Assembly (NCBI GenBank): GCA_947650005.1
Contig: CANSTU010000002.1
Span: 1 to 64,000, forward strand
Origin: an uncultured Lachnospiraceae bacterium
GTDB lineage: Bacteria > Bacillota > Clostridia > Lachnospirales > Lachnospiraceae
DNA: 64,000 nucleotides
Direction of reading: 5' to 3'
Positions 32,699-41,263 of this stretch are shown here, one piece after another. The notes beneath the pieces are model-generated. The model ran no database searches. It had not been told where the DNA came from and saw only the letters and a program-made list of their open reading frames with translations. Positions within the stretch are counted from its first letter, which is position 1, and each line of letters starts with the position of its first letter. A program made the translations under genes and the position numbers.

Positions 32699-33244
32699 AT
32701 GAGCAATAGGATTGTTGTGGTTTATAAAAGCAGCACAGGATTTACCAAGAGATATGCTGAAATGCTGGCAGAAAAGATCGACTGCACGCTCGCCGTCTAC
32801 AAAAATGCGACGCCGGAAATGCTCTCCCAATTTGACATCGTGGTTTTCGGCACCCGCGCACATGCAGGTAGGATCGATGGATTAAAAACAATGAAAGAAA
32901 TATTTCATAAAAGTATGGCGCGCAAGTTCGTCCTCTTCGTTACAGGAGCAACGCCAAATGAAGCCGAAGAGACGATTGATGGATTTTGGCGCCAGAATTT
33001 CACCGCAGATGAGCTGGCAGAAATACCGCATTTTTATCTGCAAAGCGGCCTGTGTTATGAAAAAATGTCGTTTCCTGATAGGCTGATGATGAAAGCGGCC
33101 GCGGCAATGATCAAGAGGAAAAAGTCCAAATCTCCCGAAGAAAGGGAATTTGAACAGGCCATATCGAGTTCTTATGACATTTCCTCTGAAATCTATCTCA
33201 AGCCGCTGACCGCCTCTTTAGCAAATATGGAAGGTAATCCGTAA
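32699..33244 (+). CDS. flavodoxin-domain protein
   Basis: A 181-residue flavodoxin-like protein, FMN-binding loop VVYKSSTGFTKRYAE near the N-terminus, VVFGTRAHAGRIDG and LFVTGATPN following. This subgroup resembles flavodoxin-domain/HemG-like oxidoreductases of Clostridia rather than electron-transfer flavodoxins, which are shorter. GGGGAGG lies six bases before ATG 32699. Its control by the adjacent TetR suggests an inducible redox response; the electron partner is not visible. Confidence 0.85.
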   Translation: MSNRIVVVYKSSTGFTKRYAEMLAEKIDCTLAVYKNATPEMLSQFDIVVFGTRAHAGRIDGLKTMKEIFHKSMARKFVLFVTGATPNEAEETIDGFWRQNFTADELAEIPHFYLQSGLCYEKMSFPDRLMMKAAAAMIKRKKSKSPEEREFEQAISSSYDISSEIYLKPLTASLANMEGNP

Positions 33245-33268
33245 ATCGTTATCCTTTGGGGGCAATGT

Positions 33269-33345
33269 GGTCAATTTAAGACATGTCAACTCTCTGCCAA
33301 GTCTCTCACCTGGTGCAGGCGAAGGCGACATACCATAAATTGACC
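33269..33345. repeat. inverted repeat between convergent genes
   Basis: GGTCAATTTA (33269-33278) is repeated inverted as TAAATTGACC (33336-33345) with 57 bases between. It sits between the flavodoxin stop and the leuA stop and may end transcription from both sides, though no T-run follows closely. Confidence 0.4.
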
Positions 33346-33369
33346 TTGGTGAGGGTATCGAAGAAGGCT

Positions 33370-35052
33370 CTAAGCCTTTTTTCCCAACCCCAGACGGTTC
33401 AGCGCCGAAAAGATGGCCCGCACCGATGCGCGGGTAATATTGGAGCTCACGCCCACGCCATAGGTGACCCGACCGCTTTCCGCATCCAGCAAATGGATAT
33501 AGGCAGCCGCCTGGGAATTAGATCCGCTCTGAAGGGCGTGTTCTTCATAATCCAGAACTTTGATGCTGATGCCCAGTTTTTCCTGGAGCCCTCTCTGTGC
33601 GGCGTCGATGGGGCCGTTCCCCACAGCCATATACTGTTCTGCCGTCCCATGATCCGTATATCTCACCGTCACCCGGGTATCGAATTCCGAATTCGTCTCT
33701 TCTGCCAGGTCGTCTACCCTCAATCCCCTGAAGTGAAGCGGTTCTTTGCGGTTCAGGTATTCTTCCCGGAAGGATTCCATCACTTCTTCGGGCGGGATCT
33801 CTCCCTGTTTCTCGGACTTAGACTGAATCACGTCCGCAAATTCCCGCTGCATGGCTTTGGGGAGTTTGAATCCAAAGTAGGTCCCCATAATAAAGGCCAC
33901 ACCGCCCTTTCCGGACTGGGAATTGATGCGCACAATGGGTTCATATTCCCTTCCGATATCTGCAGGGTCAATGGGTAAATAGGGTACTTGCCAAATTTCC
34001 GAGTTTCTCTCCTTCATGGCCTGCACACCCTTATTGATTGCATCCTGATGGGAACCGGAAAAGGCGGTAAATACGAGCTGTCCCGCATAGGGGTGCCTGG
34101 CATCGACGGGCATTTTACAGCATCTTTTATAGATCTCAATGATCTCATTCACATGTTCAATGCTCAGTTCTGGGTTGATTCCCTGAGAAAACATATTATA
34201 GGCAATGGTGAGCAGATCCACATTCCCTGTCCTCTCCCCATTTCCAAAAAGCGTTCCTTCCACGCGCTGAGCACCCGCCAAAAGTGCCAGTTCCGCGCTG
34301 GCCACCCCCGTTCCCCTATCGTTGTGGGGATGCACGCTCAGGATGATGCTTTCCCTATCCTTGAAATGTCTGTCCATCCACTCGATCTGATCCGCATAGA
34401 CATTTGGCGTGTTCATCTCTACCGTGGAAGGAAGATTGATGATCATAGGTTCTTCCTTCGTGGGTTTCCAGGTCTCCTGCACTGCCGTACAAATTTCCAA
34501 AGCAAAATCCAGTTCTGTCCCCGTAAAGCTCTCGGGAGAGTACTCCAGGATGATCTTTCCGGGGAAAGAAGCCGCCCGCTCCTTCACCATTTCGGTCCCC
34601 CGAACCGCGATGTCAATGATTTCCTCACGGGATGCGTGGAACACCACATCCCGCTGAAGGGTGGAGGTGGAATTATAGATATGCACCACCGCCTGGCTGC
34701 ATCCCTCGATCGCCTCAAAAGTTCGGTCAATCAATTCCTTCCTACACTGAGTTAACACCTGTACCCGCACGTCATCGGGAATCATTTTTCTCTCCACAAG
34801 CTGACGAAGAAAGTCAAATTCAATCTGGCTGGCTGCAGGGAAGCCAATCTCGATTTCCTTAAAGCCAAGCTTCACCAGATAGAGGAACATTTCTATCTTT
34901 TCGCTGACGACCATGGGATCAATCAATGCCTGGTTCCCATCCCGCAGATCCACACTACACCATACAGGCGCTTTCTCTATTTCCTTCCCAGGCCATTCCC
35001 TTTCCGGGTAATTGACCACCGGGTTCCTGCGATATCTTTTATAATTCAACAT
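33370..35052 (-). CDS. leuA: 2-isopropylmalate synthase
   Basis: A 560-residue enzyme condensing 2-oxoisovalerate with acetyl-CoA, the first step of leucine synthesis. The HMGL-like TIM barrel begins at APVWCSVDLRDGNQALIDPM; SVHPHNDRGTG and GNGERTGNVDL hold metal and active-site residues. The C-terminal LeuA regulatory domain (about 430-560) includes YGVGVSSNITRAS, so leucine feedback is expected. This is the longer LeuA type found in many Firmicutes and fungi. ATG 35052 with GAAGG upstream is used. No T-box or leader peptide was seen in front. It follows the HPr gene by 72 bases. Confidence 0.95.
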   Translation of the reverse strand: MLNYKRYRRNPVVNYPEREWPGKEIEKAPVWCSVDLRDGNQALIDPMVVSEKIEMFLYLVKLGFKEIEIGFPAASQIEFDFLRQLVERKMIPDDVRVQVLTQCRKELIDRTFEAIEGCSQAVVHIYNSTSTLQRDVVFHASREEIIDIAVRGTEMVKERAASFPGKIILEYSPESFTGTELDFALEICTAVQETWKPTKEEPMIINLPSTVEMNTPNVYADQIEWMDRHFKDRESIILSVHPHNDRGTGVASAELALLAGAQRVEGTLFGNGERTGNVDLLTIAYNMFSQGINPELSIEHVNEIIEIYKRCCKMPVDARHPYAGQLVFTAFSGSHQDAINKGVQAMKERNSEIWQVPYLPIDPADIGREYEPIVRINSQSGKGGVAFIMGTYFGFKLPKAMQREFADVIQSKSEKQGEIPPEEVMESFREEYLNRKEPLHFRGLRVDDLAEETNSEFDTRVTVRYTDHGTAEQYMAVGNGPIDAAQRGLQEKLGISIKVLDYEEHALQSGSNSQAAAYIHLLDAESGRVTYGVGVSSNITRASVRAIFSALNRLGLGKKA

Positions 35053-35124
35053 AATACCTTCTTTATTCCTTCTTCCGCACGCCCGCATCAACGTCATCCA
35101 AATTAGGCTGTTAAAAAAGCCTCC

Positions 35125-35388
35125 TTATTCCCCAAGACCGCTCTCGATTGCCCCGACCAAAGCCTTCAGGGCCTCTTCCTCATCTTCCCCTTCACAGGTC
35201 AGTTCGATCTCATCCCCGCATTTCACGCACGCGCCCAATACGCTGAGCACACTTTTCGCATTCGCCGTGCTGTCCCGGAACGTAAACGTAATCAGGGATT
35301 TGAACTGCATGGCTTCTTTACACAGGATACCGGCCGGCCTCAAATGTAATCCCGTAGGATTCTTTATGGTCACCTTCTGGTTTACCAT
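35125..35388 (-). CDS. HPr-family phosphocarrier protein
   Basis: An 87-residue HPr-fold protein. GLHLRPAG supplies His15, the site phosphorylated by enzyme I in sugar transport; NAKSVLSVLG includes the Ser46-equivalent used by HPr kinase in Gram-positives. Other features, such as the Cys in VLGACVKCGDEIEL, differ from classic PtsH, so it may be a paralogue with a regulatory role. It lies between glmM and leuA on the same strand, with GGAGGCAGG in front of the ATG. Confidence 0.9.
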   Translation of the reverse strand: MVNQKVTIKNPTGLHLRPAGILCKEAMQFKSLITFTFRDSTANAKSVLSVLGACVKCGDEIELTCEGEDEEEALKALVGAIESGLGE

Positions 35389-35461
35389 ATTTCCTGCCTC
35401 CTTTTTCTATAATCGGTATTGTACCATCCGACGGCTCAGATCTTAGTACAGTATGACACAA

Positions 35462-36811
35462 CTAGAACATGATATTTTGGATCAGGTCAGCCAGTTTTCT
35501 CGCCTCTTCTTCAATCATATGCTGGTCTTTTCCCTCAATCATGACGCGCACCTTGGGTTCCGTCCCGGACGGCCTGATGAGCACCCTGCCCTCGCCCGCA
35601 AATTTACGATCCAGCTCCGCAATAGCGCCTGCGATCTCCGGATACTCCATGTACCGTTCCTTCCTATGATTGGGAACCTTGGCGTTTACCAGGGCCTGAG
35701 GCATAACGGTCATTACCTGGGCTAGCTCCGACAGGGGCTTCTTCGTATCCACCATCACCTCCAGCAGGTGAAGGGCGGACAGCAGGCCGTCTCCAGTCGT
35801 GTTTTCATCCAGGAAGATGATATGCCCGGACTGCTCGCCGCCCAGGCTGGCGCCGATCTCCCGCATACGCTCCAACACATAGCGGTCTCCCACCTTGGTC
35901 TGTTCGATGTGCAGCTGTTCCCTTTCTCCCATCTTGAAAAAGCCCAGATTACTCATGACCGTAGCCACAATGGTATCCTTCTTCAGCTTTCCCTGATCCT
36001 TCATATGGGTTCCTACGATTGCCATGATCTGATCGCCGTCCACCATGACTCCGTTTTCATCCACGGCCAGAAGCCTATCGGCATCCCCGTCAAAAGCAAG
36101 GCCCACATCCGCTTTTTCGTAAACCACCCTTGCCTGAAGTTCTCCCATATGGGTGGAACCACAGTTTGAATTGATGTTCGTCCCGTCCGGCATGTTATGG
36201 ATGGGCACCACATTGGCTCCCAGTTCCCGAAGCGCTTCCACAGAGGTATAGAAAGATGCGCCTTCCGCACAGTCCACCACAATCTTCATTCCTGACAGAT
36301 CCACCGGGACCGCCTGGATTGCATGGTTAATATATTCTTCTCTGGCGTCCGTTCTGTACTTGATCTTCCCCACCCGGGAACCTGTAGGGAATTCCACCCC
36401 CGGCATCCCGTTTTTAATCAGCGCCTCGATCTCATCCTCCATGCTGTCCGGAAGCTTATATCCGTTTCCATCAAAGAATTTAATCCCGTTGAATTCCACC
36501 GGATTATGGGATGCGGAGATCACCACACCAGCCTCCACTTTATACTTCTGTGTCAGGTACGCCACGGCAGGGGTAGGAATTACGCCCACATAAACCGCAT
36601 TCGCGCCCACGCTGCAAATACCTGCCATCATCGCGTTCGCCAGCATGTCTCCGGAAATACGGGTATCGCAGCCCACCATAATCGTAGGCCTGTGCTCATT
36701 TTCCTTCGTCAGCACCGTAGCGCCCGCCTGCCCCAGCTGCATCGCCAGGAGCGGGGTTAATTCCTCATTTGCAACGCCTCTTACTCCGTCTGTCCCAAAC
36801 AATCTAGCCAT
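35462..36811 (-). CDS. glmM: phosphoglucosamine mutase
   Basis: A 449-residue alpha-D-phosphohexomutase converting glucosamine-6-phosphate to glucosamine-1-phosphate, feeding UDP-GlcNAc for peptidoglycan and for the pse pathway. MARLFGTDGVRGVAN is the family N-terminus; VVISASHNPVEFNGIK holds the phosphoserine; DCAEGAS, FDGDADR (metal site) and RPSGTEPKVRVM follow. It sits after cdaA and ybbR, the standard Firmicute order, where GlmM can be inhibited by CdaA contact. Confidence 0.97.
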   Translation of the reverse strand: MARLFGTDGVRGVANEELTPLLAMQLGQAGATVLTKENEHRPTIMVGCDTRISGDMLANAMMAGICSVGANAVYVGVIPTPAVAYLTQKYKVEAGVVISASHNPVEFNGIKFFDGNGYKLPDSMEDEIEALIKNGMPGVEFPTGSRVGKIKYRTDAREEYINHAIQAVPVDLSGMKIVVDCAEGASFYTSVEALRELGANVVPIHNMPDGTNINSNCGSTHMGELQARVVYEKADVGLAFDGDADRLLAVDENGVMVDGDQIMAIVGTHMKDQGKLKKDTIVATVMSNLGFFKMGEREQLHIEQTKVGDRYVLERMREIGASLGGEQSGHIIFLDENTTGDGLLSALHLLEVMVDTKKPLSELAQVMTVMPQALVNAKVPNHRKERYMEYPEIAGAIAELDRKFAGEGRVLIRPSGTEPKVRVMIEGKDQHMIEEEARKLADLIQNIMF

Positions 36812-36841
36812 GTCATACCTCTTTTCCTTCCCGGTGCGGCT

Positions 36842-38149
36842 TTACTCTTCTTCCACATCCGGCACTATTTTTTCTATGATTACGGATACGCTCACCGGTG
36901 TAGATTGGATAACTCCCTCCGGTATGCGCAGGGCCGCTTCCAACCGTATACGCTCTTCCAGCGTTTCCGCCATCTCTTTCCCAGGCGCCCAGCCATTTAA
37001 GTCAACCGTGCCTGACAGCTCGCTACGATCCATTGCATCCAAGTTTCCCTGAAGCCCCCGGAGCCTTACCGTTACCCGTTCCGTCATATCCAAGCTAGCG
37101 CGGTATCCCTCCGGCACATTCAGCAGCTGAATCCTGTTTTTATCGATTTCCTCCGTCACTTCCACCAGAGGCTCCACCTTGACCGTAACGGATACTTTTC
37201 CGTTAAACTCCTCAGAAAGGTTGGTCAGGCTCACGCTTTCCGGCAGATAACTCCCTATATCGATCAGCTTGGTCACGTCCGCCGTAGCCCCTGTCAGATC
37301 CAGTTCCTCCGGCGGTATCACCACTTCGCCCACGTCCATCACTGCGCTGCTGCGCCCGGCAATCGTAACCGTGTTTGGCGCACAGATGATCTCTCCGGTA
37401 GCCCTGTAATCGGAATCCGGCTCTCCCACCGTGGATAGAATGACCGGTACCTGCCTGGTCCGAAGGATCGTCACGGACAGGTTGGCAGTGGTCACACTCC
37501 TGGTAATCCTGCTGTTTGAAACCTCCTCTCCCTCCGCATTCAGAAGGACGATCTCTTCCGTAATATTGATATTATCCGTCAGGCCATTCACATCAGCATG
37601 GACAACCGCTCTCTCCACCTGTGAAATCACGGATTCCGGCCCGGATATCTTCATCGCATTTCCGTCTGTGGTAGTAACCTTTCCCACAATATACTCTTCC
37701 GCAGGCGTTCCGGTCTGTATGATTTCAATCACAAACTGTTTCTCGATCCGATCCTCCACGTCCAGCTTCATATTGTCTATGCTTCCGCTGATCTCCTGAA
37801 TCTGGTTCTCGATATATTTATTGACCGAAAGCCTGATGGGTACCGTATTTGTAAAGGAAAGTTCTGAAAAATCAGCCGTGGCCGTGATATCGGATGCGCT
37901 GATCCCCTCCAGCACGGAACGGCTGGCCCGGACCGTCACGGTAACCGTATCCGTTTCATCCAGGACCTGATACGTTTTTCCCTCCTGTGTGAGCATACCC
38001 GTATTTTGCAATTCCACCTTAAGATCCCGGAATGTTTTCCTCTCCACCGGATCGTTGATGTTCACAGCCACAAGCCATAACAGTGCGGAAAATGCAACCG
38101 CCAGGATCTTCAGGCCTATATTATTCAGCAGCTTTTTTGTTCTTTCCAT
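36842..38149 (-). CDS. YbbR-domain protein, CdaA regulator (CdaR type)
   Basis: A 435-residue membrane-anchored protein: one N-terminal span (about 10-28, LKILAVAFSALLWLVAV) and an outside region made of about four YbbR repeats, each around 85 residues (for example VDVEDRIEKQFVIEI, then TGTPAEEYIVGKV). Such proteins bind and modulate the diadenylate cyclase CdaA. Its start overlaps the cdaA end by 29 bases, which supports a tight functional pair. Confidence 0.92.
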   Translation of the reverse strand: MERTKKLLNNIGLKILAVAFSALLWLVAVNINDPVERKTFRDLKVELQNTGMLTQEGKTYQVLDETDTVTVTVRASRSVLEGISASDITATADFSELSFTNTVPIRLSVNKYIENQIQEISGSIDNMKLDVEDRIEKQFVIEIIQTGTPAEEYIVGKVTTTDGNAMKISGPESVISQVERAVVHADVNGLTDNINITEEIVLLNAEGEEVSNSRITRSVTTANLSVTILRTRQVPVILSTVGEPDSDYRATGEIICAPNTVTIAGRSSAVMDVGEVVIPPEELDLTGATADVTKLIDIGSYLPESVSLTNLSEEFNGKVSVTVKVEPLVEVTEEIDKNRIQLLNVPEGYRASLDMTERVTVRLRGLQGNLDAMDRSELSGTVDLNGWAPGKEMAETLEERIRLEAALRIPEGVIQSTPVSVSVIIEKIVPDVEEE

Positions 38150-39005
38150 TCTTCGGCCATCCTTTCCAGCGCCTGCGTTCCTTTTCCCCTCCCGATTTAT
38201 TCTGAATCTTCTTCAGCTGTTCTTCCAGCTCCGCGGCCGTCAGGTCGCGCATCAGAGCGCCGCCATAAGCAACGCTGATCCCGCCCGTTTCCTCGGATAC
38301 GATCACTGTCATGGAATCCGTAGCCTCCGAAATGCCTACGCCGGCCCTATGCCTGGTTCCCAGCTCCTTGCTCAAGGACATGTTATCCGACAGAGGCAGA
38401 TAGCAGGTGGCGGATGTGATCCGATCGCCGCGTACAATGACCGCTCCGTCGTGAAGAGGCGTATTATGCTCAAATATGTTGATCAGCAACTGGCTCGTGA
38501 TGATCCCGTCCACCTCAATCCCCGTACGCTCGTATTCCATCAACGGATCGTTCTGGGTAACCACAATGAGAGCTCCTGTCTTCACCTTCCCCATTTCCAC
38601 GCAGCCCTTTGTAATCTCATGAATGGTTTTATCCGAAAACAGACCGTCTTCCTTCACCGTATCAAAGGGGAACACGGCCGGCAAAAATTCCTTCTTCCCC
38701 AGCTGTTCCAAGGCCTTGCGCAATTCGGGCTGCAGGATGATGATCAGAGCAATCGCGCAGTACATCAGCGCATTTTTGGCAATCCAAAGTATGGTATTCA
38801 TCTCAAACAGCGCCGCTGCCAGGACAAACACCATAATAAAAATTACGCCTTTTACAAAGGACCAGGCTTTTGTATTCTTGATCCACACCATGATCTGATA
38901 TACAACAAAGGATATGATCATGATTTCTATGATATCCGCTATCTTCAGGGATGGCACATGTGCCAGATATTTATCCGCAAATGTCCTAATTAATTCCATA
39001 TTCAA
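38121..39005 (-). CDS. cdaA: diadenylate cyclase
   Basis: A 294-residue membrane enzyme that makes c-di-AMP, the essential second messenger for osmotic and wall homeostasis. Three N-terminal spans (to about residue 100) precede a DisA_N domain with the catalytic HDGAVIVRG and GTRHRAGVGISE motifs. The tail is very basic (EKERRRWKGWPKNGKNKK). Start may be TTG 39005 or ATG 38999; GGGGATAGA is in front. It is the promoter-distal partner of ybbR and glmM. A copy of the 56-bp repeat lies directly upstream. Confidence 0.95.
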   Translation of the reverse strand: MNMELIRTFADKYLAHVPSLKIADIIEIMIISFVVYQIMVWIKNTKAWSFVKGVIFIMVFVLAAALFEMNTILWIAKNALMYCAIALIIILQPELRKALEQLGKKEFLPAVFPFDTVKEDGLFSDKTIHEITKGCVEMGKVKTGALIVVTQNDPLMEYERTGIEVDGIITSQLLINIFEHNTPLHDGAVIVRGDRITSATCYLPLSDNMSLSKELGTRHRAGVGISEATDSMTVIVSEETGGISVAYGGALMRDLTAAELEEQLKKIQNKSGGEKERRRWKGWPKNGKNKKAAE

Positions 39006-39023
39006 TCTATCCCCGTGCCTGCC

Positions 39024-39079
39024 TCAGCAGGCATAAATTCACGGTTGAAAAATGGCTGCTAAGACATTTTTCAACCTAT
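39024..39079 (-). repeat. 56-bp dispersed repeat, copy 2
   Basis: Near-identical to 11035-11090. Here the stem is perfect: GGTTGAAAAATG pairs with CATTTTTCAACC around GCTGCTAAGA. On the minus strand it is followed by GTGAATTTATG and a GCCTGCTGAGGCAGGC stem, then the cdaA ribosome site, matching the layout of the GGGAGCAAG repeats. Confidence 0.85.
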
Positions 39080-40056
39080 TCCCGCGGGCCCCCTTTGATA
39101 TGGGCATGCCTTACCCCCCGGTTATTTCGCTGTGTCGTGATCTTCTTAACCCTCTTTTCCGGCGTAGACACTGCCATCTTCGGTACTGCCTTCACATAAT
39201 AGTAATATTCATCATCCTCAAACTGCACCTTTTCCGTCCTGGAATAGTCCAGATTGAACCGAAAAAGCTGAACCGCAAAAGCCAATGCTACCGAAAGAAC
39301 ACTCCCCATTATCACGCCTACAATGGAAAAATTGGCATCGTAGATCAGATCCCCAACCAACAGAATGACGATGTCGAGCAGAACGCCTGATATAATCGCG
39401 ATCGTCCAGGAATAATCCACGGAAAGCCGCCGAACGAGATAAACCAAAATCGCGGTAACCACAAAGGCAGCAACTACGATCAGCATCGCCCGATCCCCGA
39501 AAATCCCATCCAGGATCTCACGGAAACGGGTTATAATGGACTCGGCATCCGCCGCACCCAACAGGGTCGCATTCACGCCCATGTAGCTTATCACATAATA
39601 AATGATCACCCCGCACCCTACCGCAATCGCCGACAGCGGGTTACCCAGAAGCCCCGCCAGAAGCGGCGCCGCATAGGGCATCTTCAACACGAACAAAATC
39701 GGAGTAAGGAGAACCAAGACGGCGCTTTGGGGTGAGAACCGCAGAAACAGCAGAAAAAGAAGGATAAAGATCAGCAATGTTACCGCCGCGCACTCCAAGG
39801 ATACCTCATATAAATGCAATACCACAAATGCAGCCGACACCAGAAGGATGAAGGTTTTAGGCATAAAGGAGCACACCAGCGCAATCACTAACACAGCCGA
39901 CATGTCTCTGAGCCGGTCCATATATCCCAGCCTTCCGTTGATCAGAAGAATACAGGTCAGCGCCAAAAGGAACTTCAAAAAAGGCACGATGTAGTCTTCA
40001 TATTTCACATAAAAATTACGGATATACTCACGAACCAAAAGCAGTGATGTTGTCAT
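39076..40056 (-). CDS. conserved polytopic membrane protein of unknown function
   Basis: A 326-residue protein with about eight hydrophobic spans (residues 20-260) and a polar C-terminal tail of 70 residues containing FEDDEYYYYVKAVPKM and many basic residues. No enzyme motif is visible. Similar proteins appear beside cdaA-associated genes in Lachnospiraceae as far as I recall, but no function is established. It lies 70 bases before cdaA in the same operon, so a link to c-di-AMP or wall synthesis is possible. Confidence 0.7.
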   Translation of the reverse strand: MTTSLLLVREYIRNFYVKYEDYIVPFLKFLLALTCILLINGRLGYMDRLRDMSAVLVIALVCSFMPKTFILLVSAAFVVLHLYEVSLECAAVTLLIFILLFLLFLRFSPQSAVLVLLTPILFVLKMPYAAPLLAGLLGNPLSAIAVGCGVIIYYVISYMGVNATLLGAADAESIITRFREILDGIFGDRAMLIVVAAFVVTAILVYLVRRLSVDYSWTIAIISGVLLDIVILLVGDLIYDANFSIVGVIMGSVLSVALAFAVQLFRFNLDYSRTEKVQFEDDEYYYYVKAVPKMAVSTPEKRVKKITTQRNNRGVRHAHIKGGPRE

Positions 40057-40090
40057 AAATGTTCCTCTCAGGAATAGGGCTTGCCGCCTC

Positions 40091-40504
40091 CTATTCTTCC
40101 TCTTCCTCCGCCCGCTTCACATGGCCCTCCAAAGCTCCCAGCTCCTTATGGAAACGGGACATGGCCTTATGGGCGCGCGCATACACGACATGCGCTGATA
40201 TATAGACCACGAGCATATAGGCTCCGCAGAAGAGCGCATAAGCCCATAGGATCTTCTTTGCCAGTTCAAAAATCCCGTCCAAATCCAAGCCATAAAAGCT
40301 TTCCATCAGCGCATCCATCCTGTACACAATTCCGACCGCAGCCAGGATACCAAAGGCGAGCGTTGCCCCGATCCAGGTTTTTATCACCTGGAATCCCACA
40401 TAATCGTTTCTAAAGTAACTGCAGATGGCGGCATCTTTTTTCCCTTCTCCAGCCTCATAAGCAGCCATGCGGGTCATGAGCGCAACTTTTTCCTCGTTTA
40501 TCAC
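40091..40504 (-). CDS. small conserved membrane protein
   Basis: A 137-residue protein from GTG 40504, behind GGGAGC. A cytoplasmic N-terminus (EEKVALMTRMAAYEAGEGKKD) precedes two hydrophobic spans (about 45-65 and 80-105), and the C-terminus is charged (ALEGHVKRAEEEEE). The longer frame upstream of GTG overlaps comF and is not used. No known domain is recognised. Being between comF and another membrane protein in one operon, it is likely transcribed with them. Confidence 0.65.
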   Translation of the reverse strand: MINEEKVALMTRMAAYEAGEGKKDAAICSYFRNDYVGFQVIKTWIGATLAFGILAAVGIVYRMDALMESFYGLDLDGIFELAKKILWAYALFCGAYMLVVYISAHVVYARAHKAMSRFHKELGALEGHVKRAEEEEE

Positions 40505-40530
40505 GTCAGCTCCCGCCTCCCTTCGCAGAC

Positions 40531-41253
40531 TTACTCTTTTCCCATGCCGATCGCCAGCGTGGCATAAAAGATCTTCCGCACCCCTGCTTCCCGGCATTCC
40601 TGGGCAACTGCATCCATTGTACTACCCGTGGTATAAATGTCATCAATGATTACAATCGTATCTAATTTTACATCATTTTGAATTATTTTAAAAGCCTTTT
40701 TCAAATTATTTTGACGGCTACCGCCTTCCAGCTCCTTCTGCGCCCTGGTATTTTTCGTTCTCGCTATATATCCTTCCAGCACCGGGATCCGCAGTGCCTC
40801 TCCCAGGCTGCGGGCTAGAAGAGCCGCCTGGTTGTATCCACGTTTCCTCTCCCTGGCCGGATGGAGCGGCACAGGTACAAGCGCATCCGGACACCAGGAA
40901 AGAATCCGCGCTCCTAACCCGCGGGCCATCTCCCTTCCGAAATATACCGCATATTCCTGGCGCCCTGCGTATTTCAGCCGGTAAATCGCCTCCCTGCAGG
41001 AAGGATAGGTATATAGCGCCACTCCCCTGTCATATATATGCCTCCTACAGCGGCAGTCATAACAGAATTCCGTCTCTTCCCTTTGCAGCTGTTTTCCGCA
41101 TTTTGGGCAACGTGGTTCTCGGACGGCTCTAAACCGTCCCTCGCAGGCCGCACAGATTCTCCCTCCCGCCGGTTCCACCGGCATGTCGCATACCGGACAC
41201 CGCAGAGGGAATAACAGGCTGCATATAAAGTTTCCATACTTCCATTTTTCCAA
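40531..41253 (-). CDS. comF: ComF-family protein, phosphoribosyltransferase fold
   Basis: A 240-residue protein with an N-terminal zinc-ribbon (CPVCDMP, CAACEGRF, CPKCGKQL, CYDCRC) and a PRTase domain. IVIIDDIYTTGSTMDA is the PRPP loop; VPVPLHPARERKRGYNQA is diagnostic. ComF proteins support DNA uptake and recombination after transformation. It follows recD2 by 10 bases in the same operon. Confidence 0.93.
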   Translation of the reverse strand: MEKWKYGNFICSLLFPLRCPVCDMPVEPAGGRICAACEGRFRAVREPRCPKCGKQLQREETEFCYDCRCRRHIYDRGVALYTYPSCREAIYRLKYAGRQEYAVYFGREMARGLGARILSWCPDALVPVPLHPARERKRGYNQAALLARSLGEALRIPVLEGYIARTKNTRAQKELEGGSRQNNLKKAFKIIQNDVKLDTIVIIDDIYTTGSTMDAVAQECREAGVRKIFYATLAIGMGKE

Positions 41254-41263
41254 TTGGCTCTCC

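Noticed and set aside
35053..35124. T-box or leader peptide before leuA
   Set aside because: The gap is only 72 bases and lacks the T-box sequence or a Leu-rich peptide.
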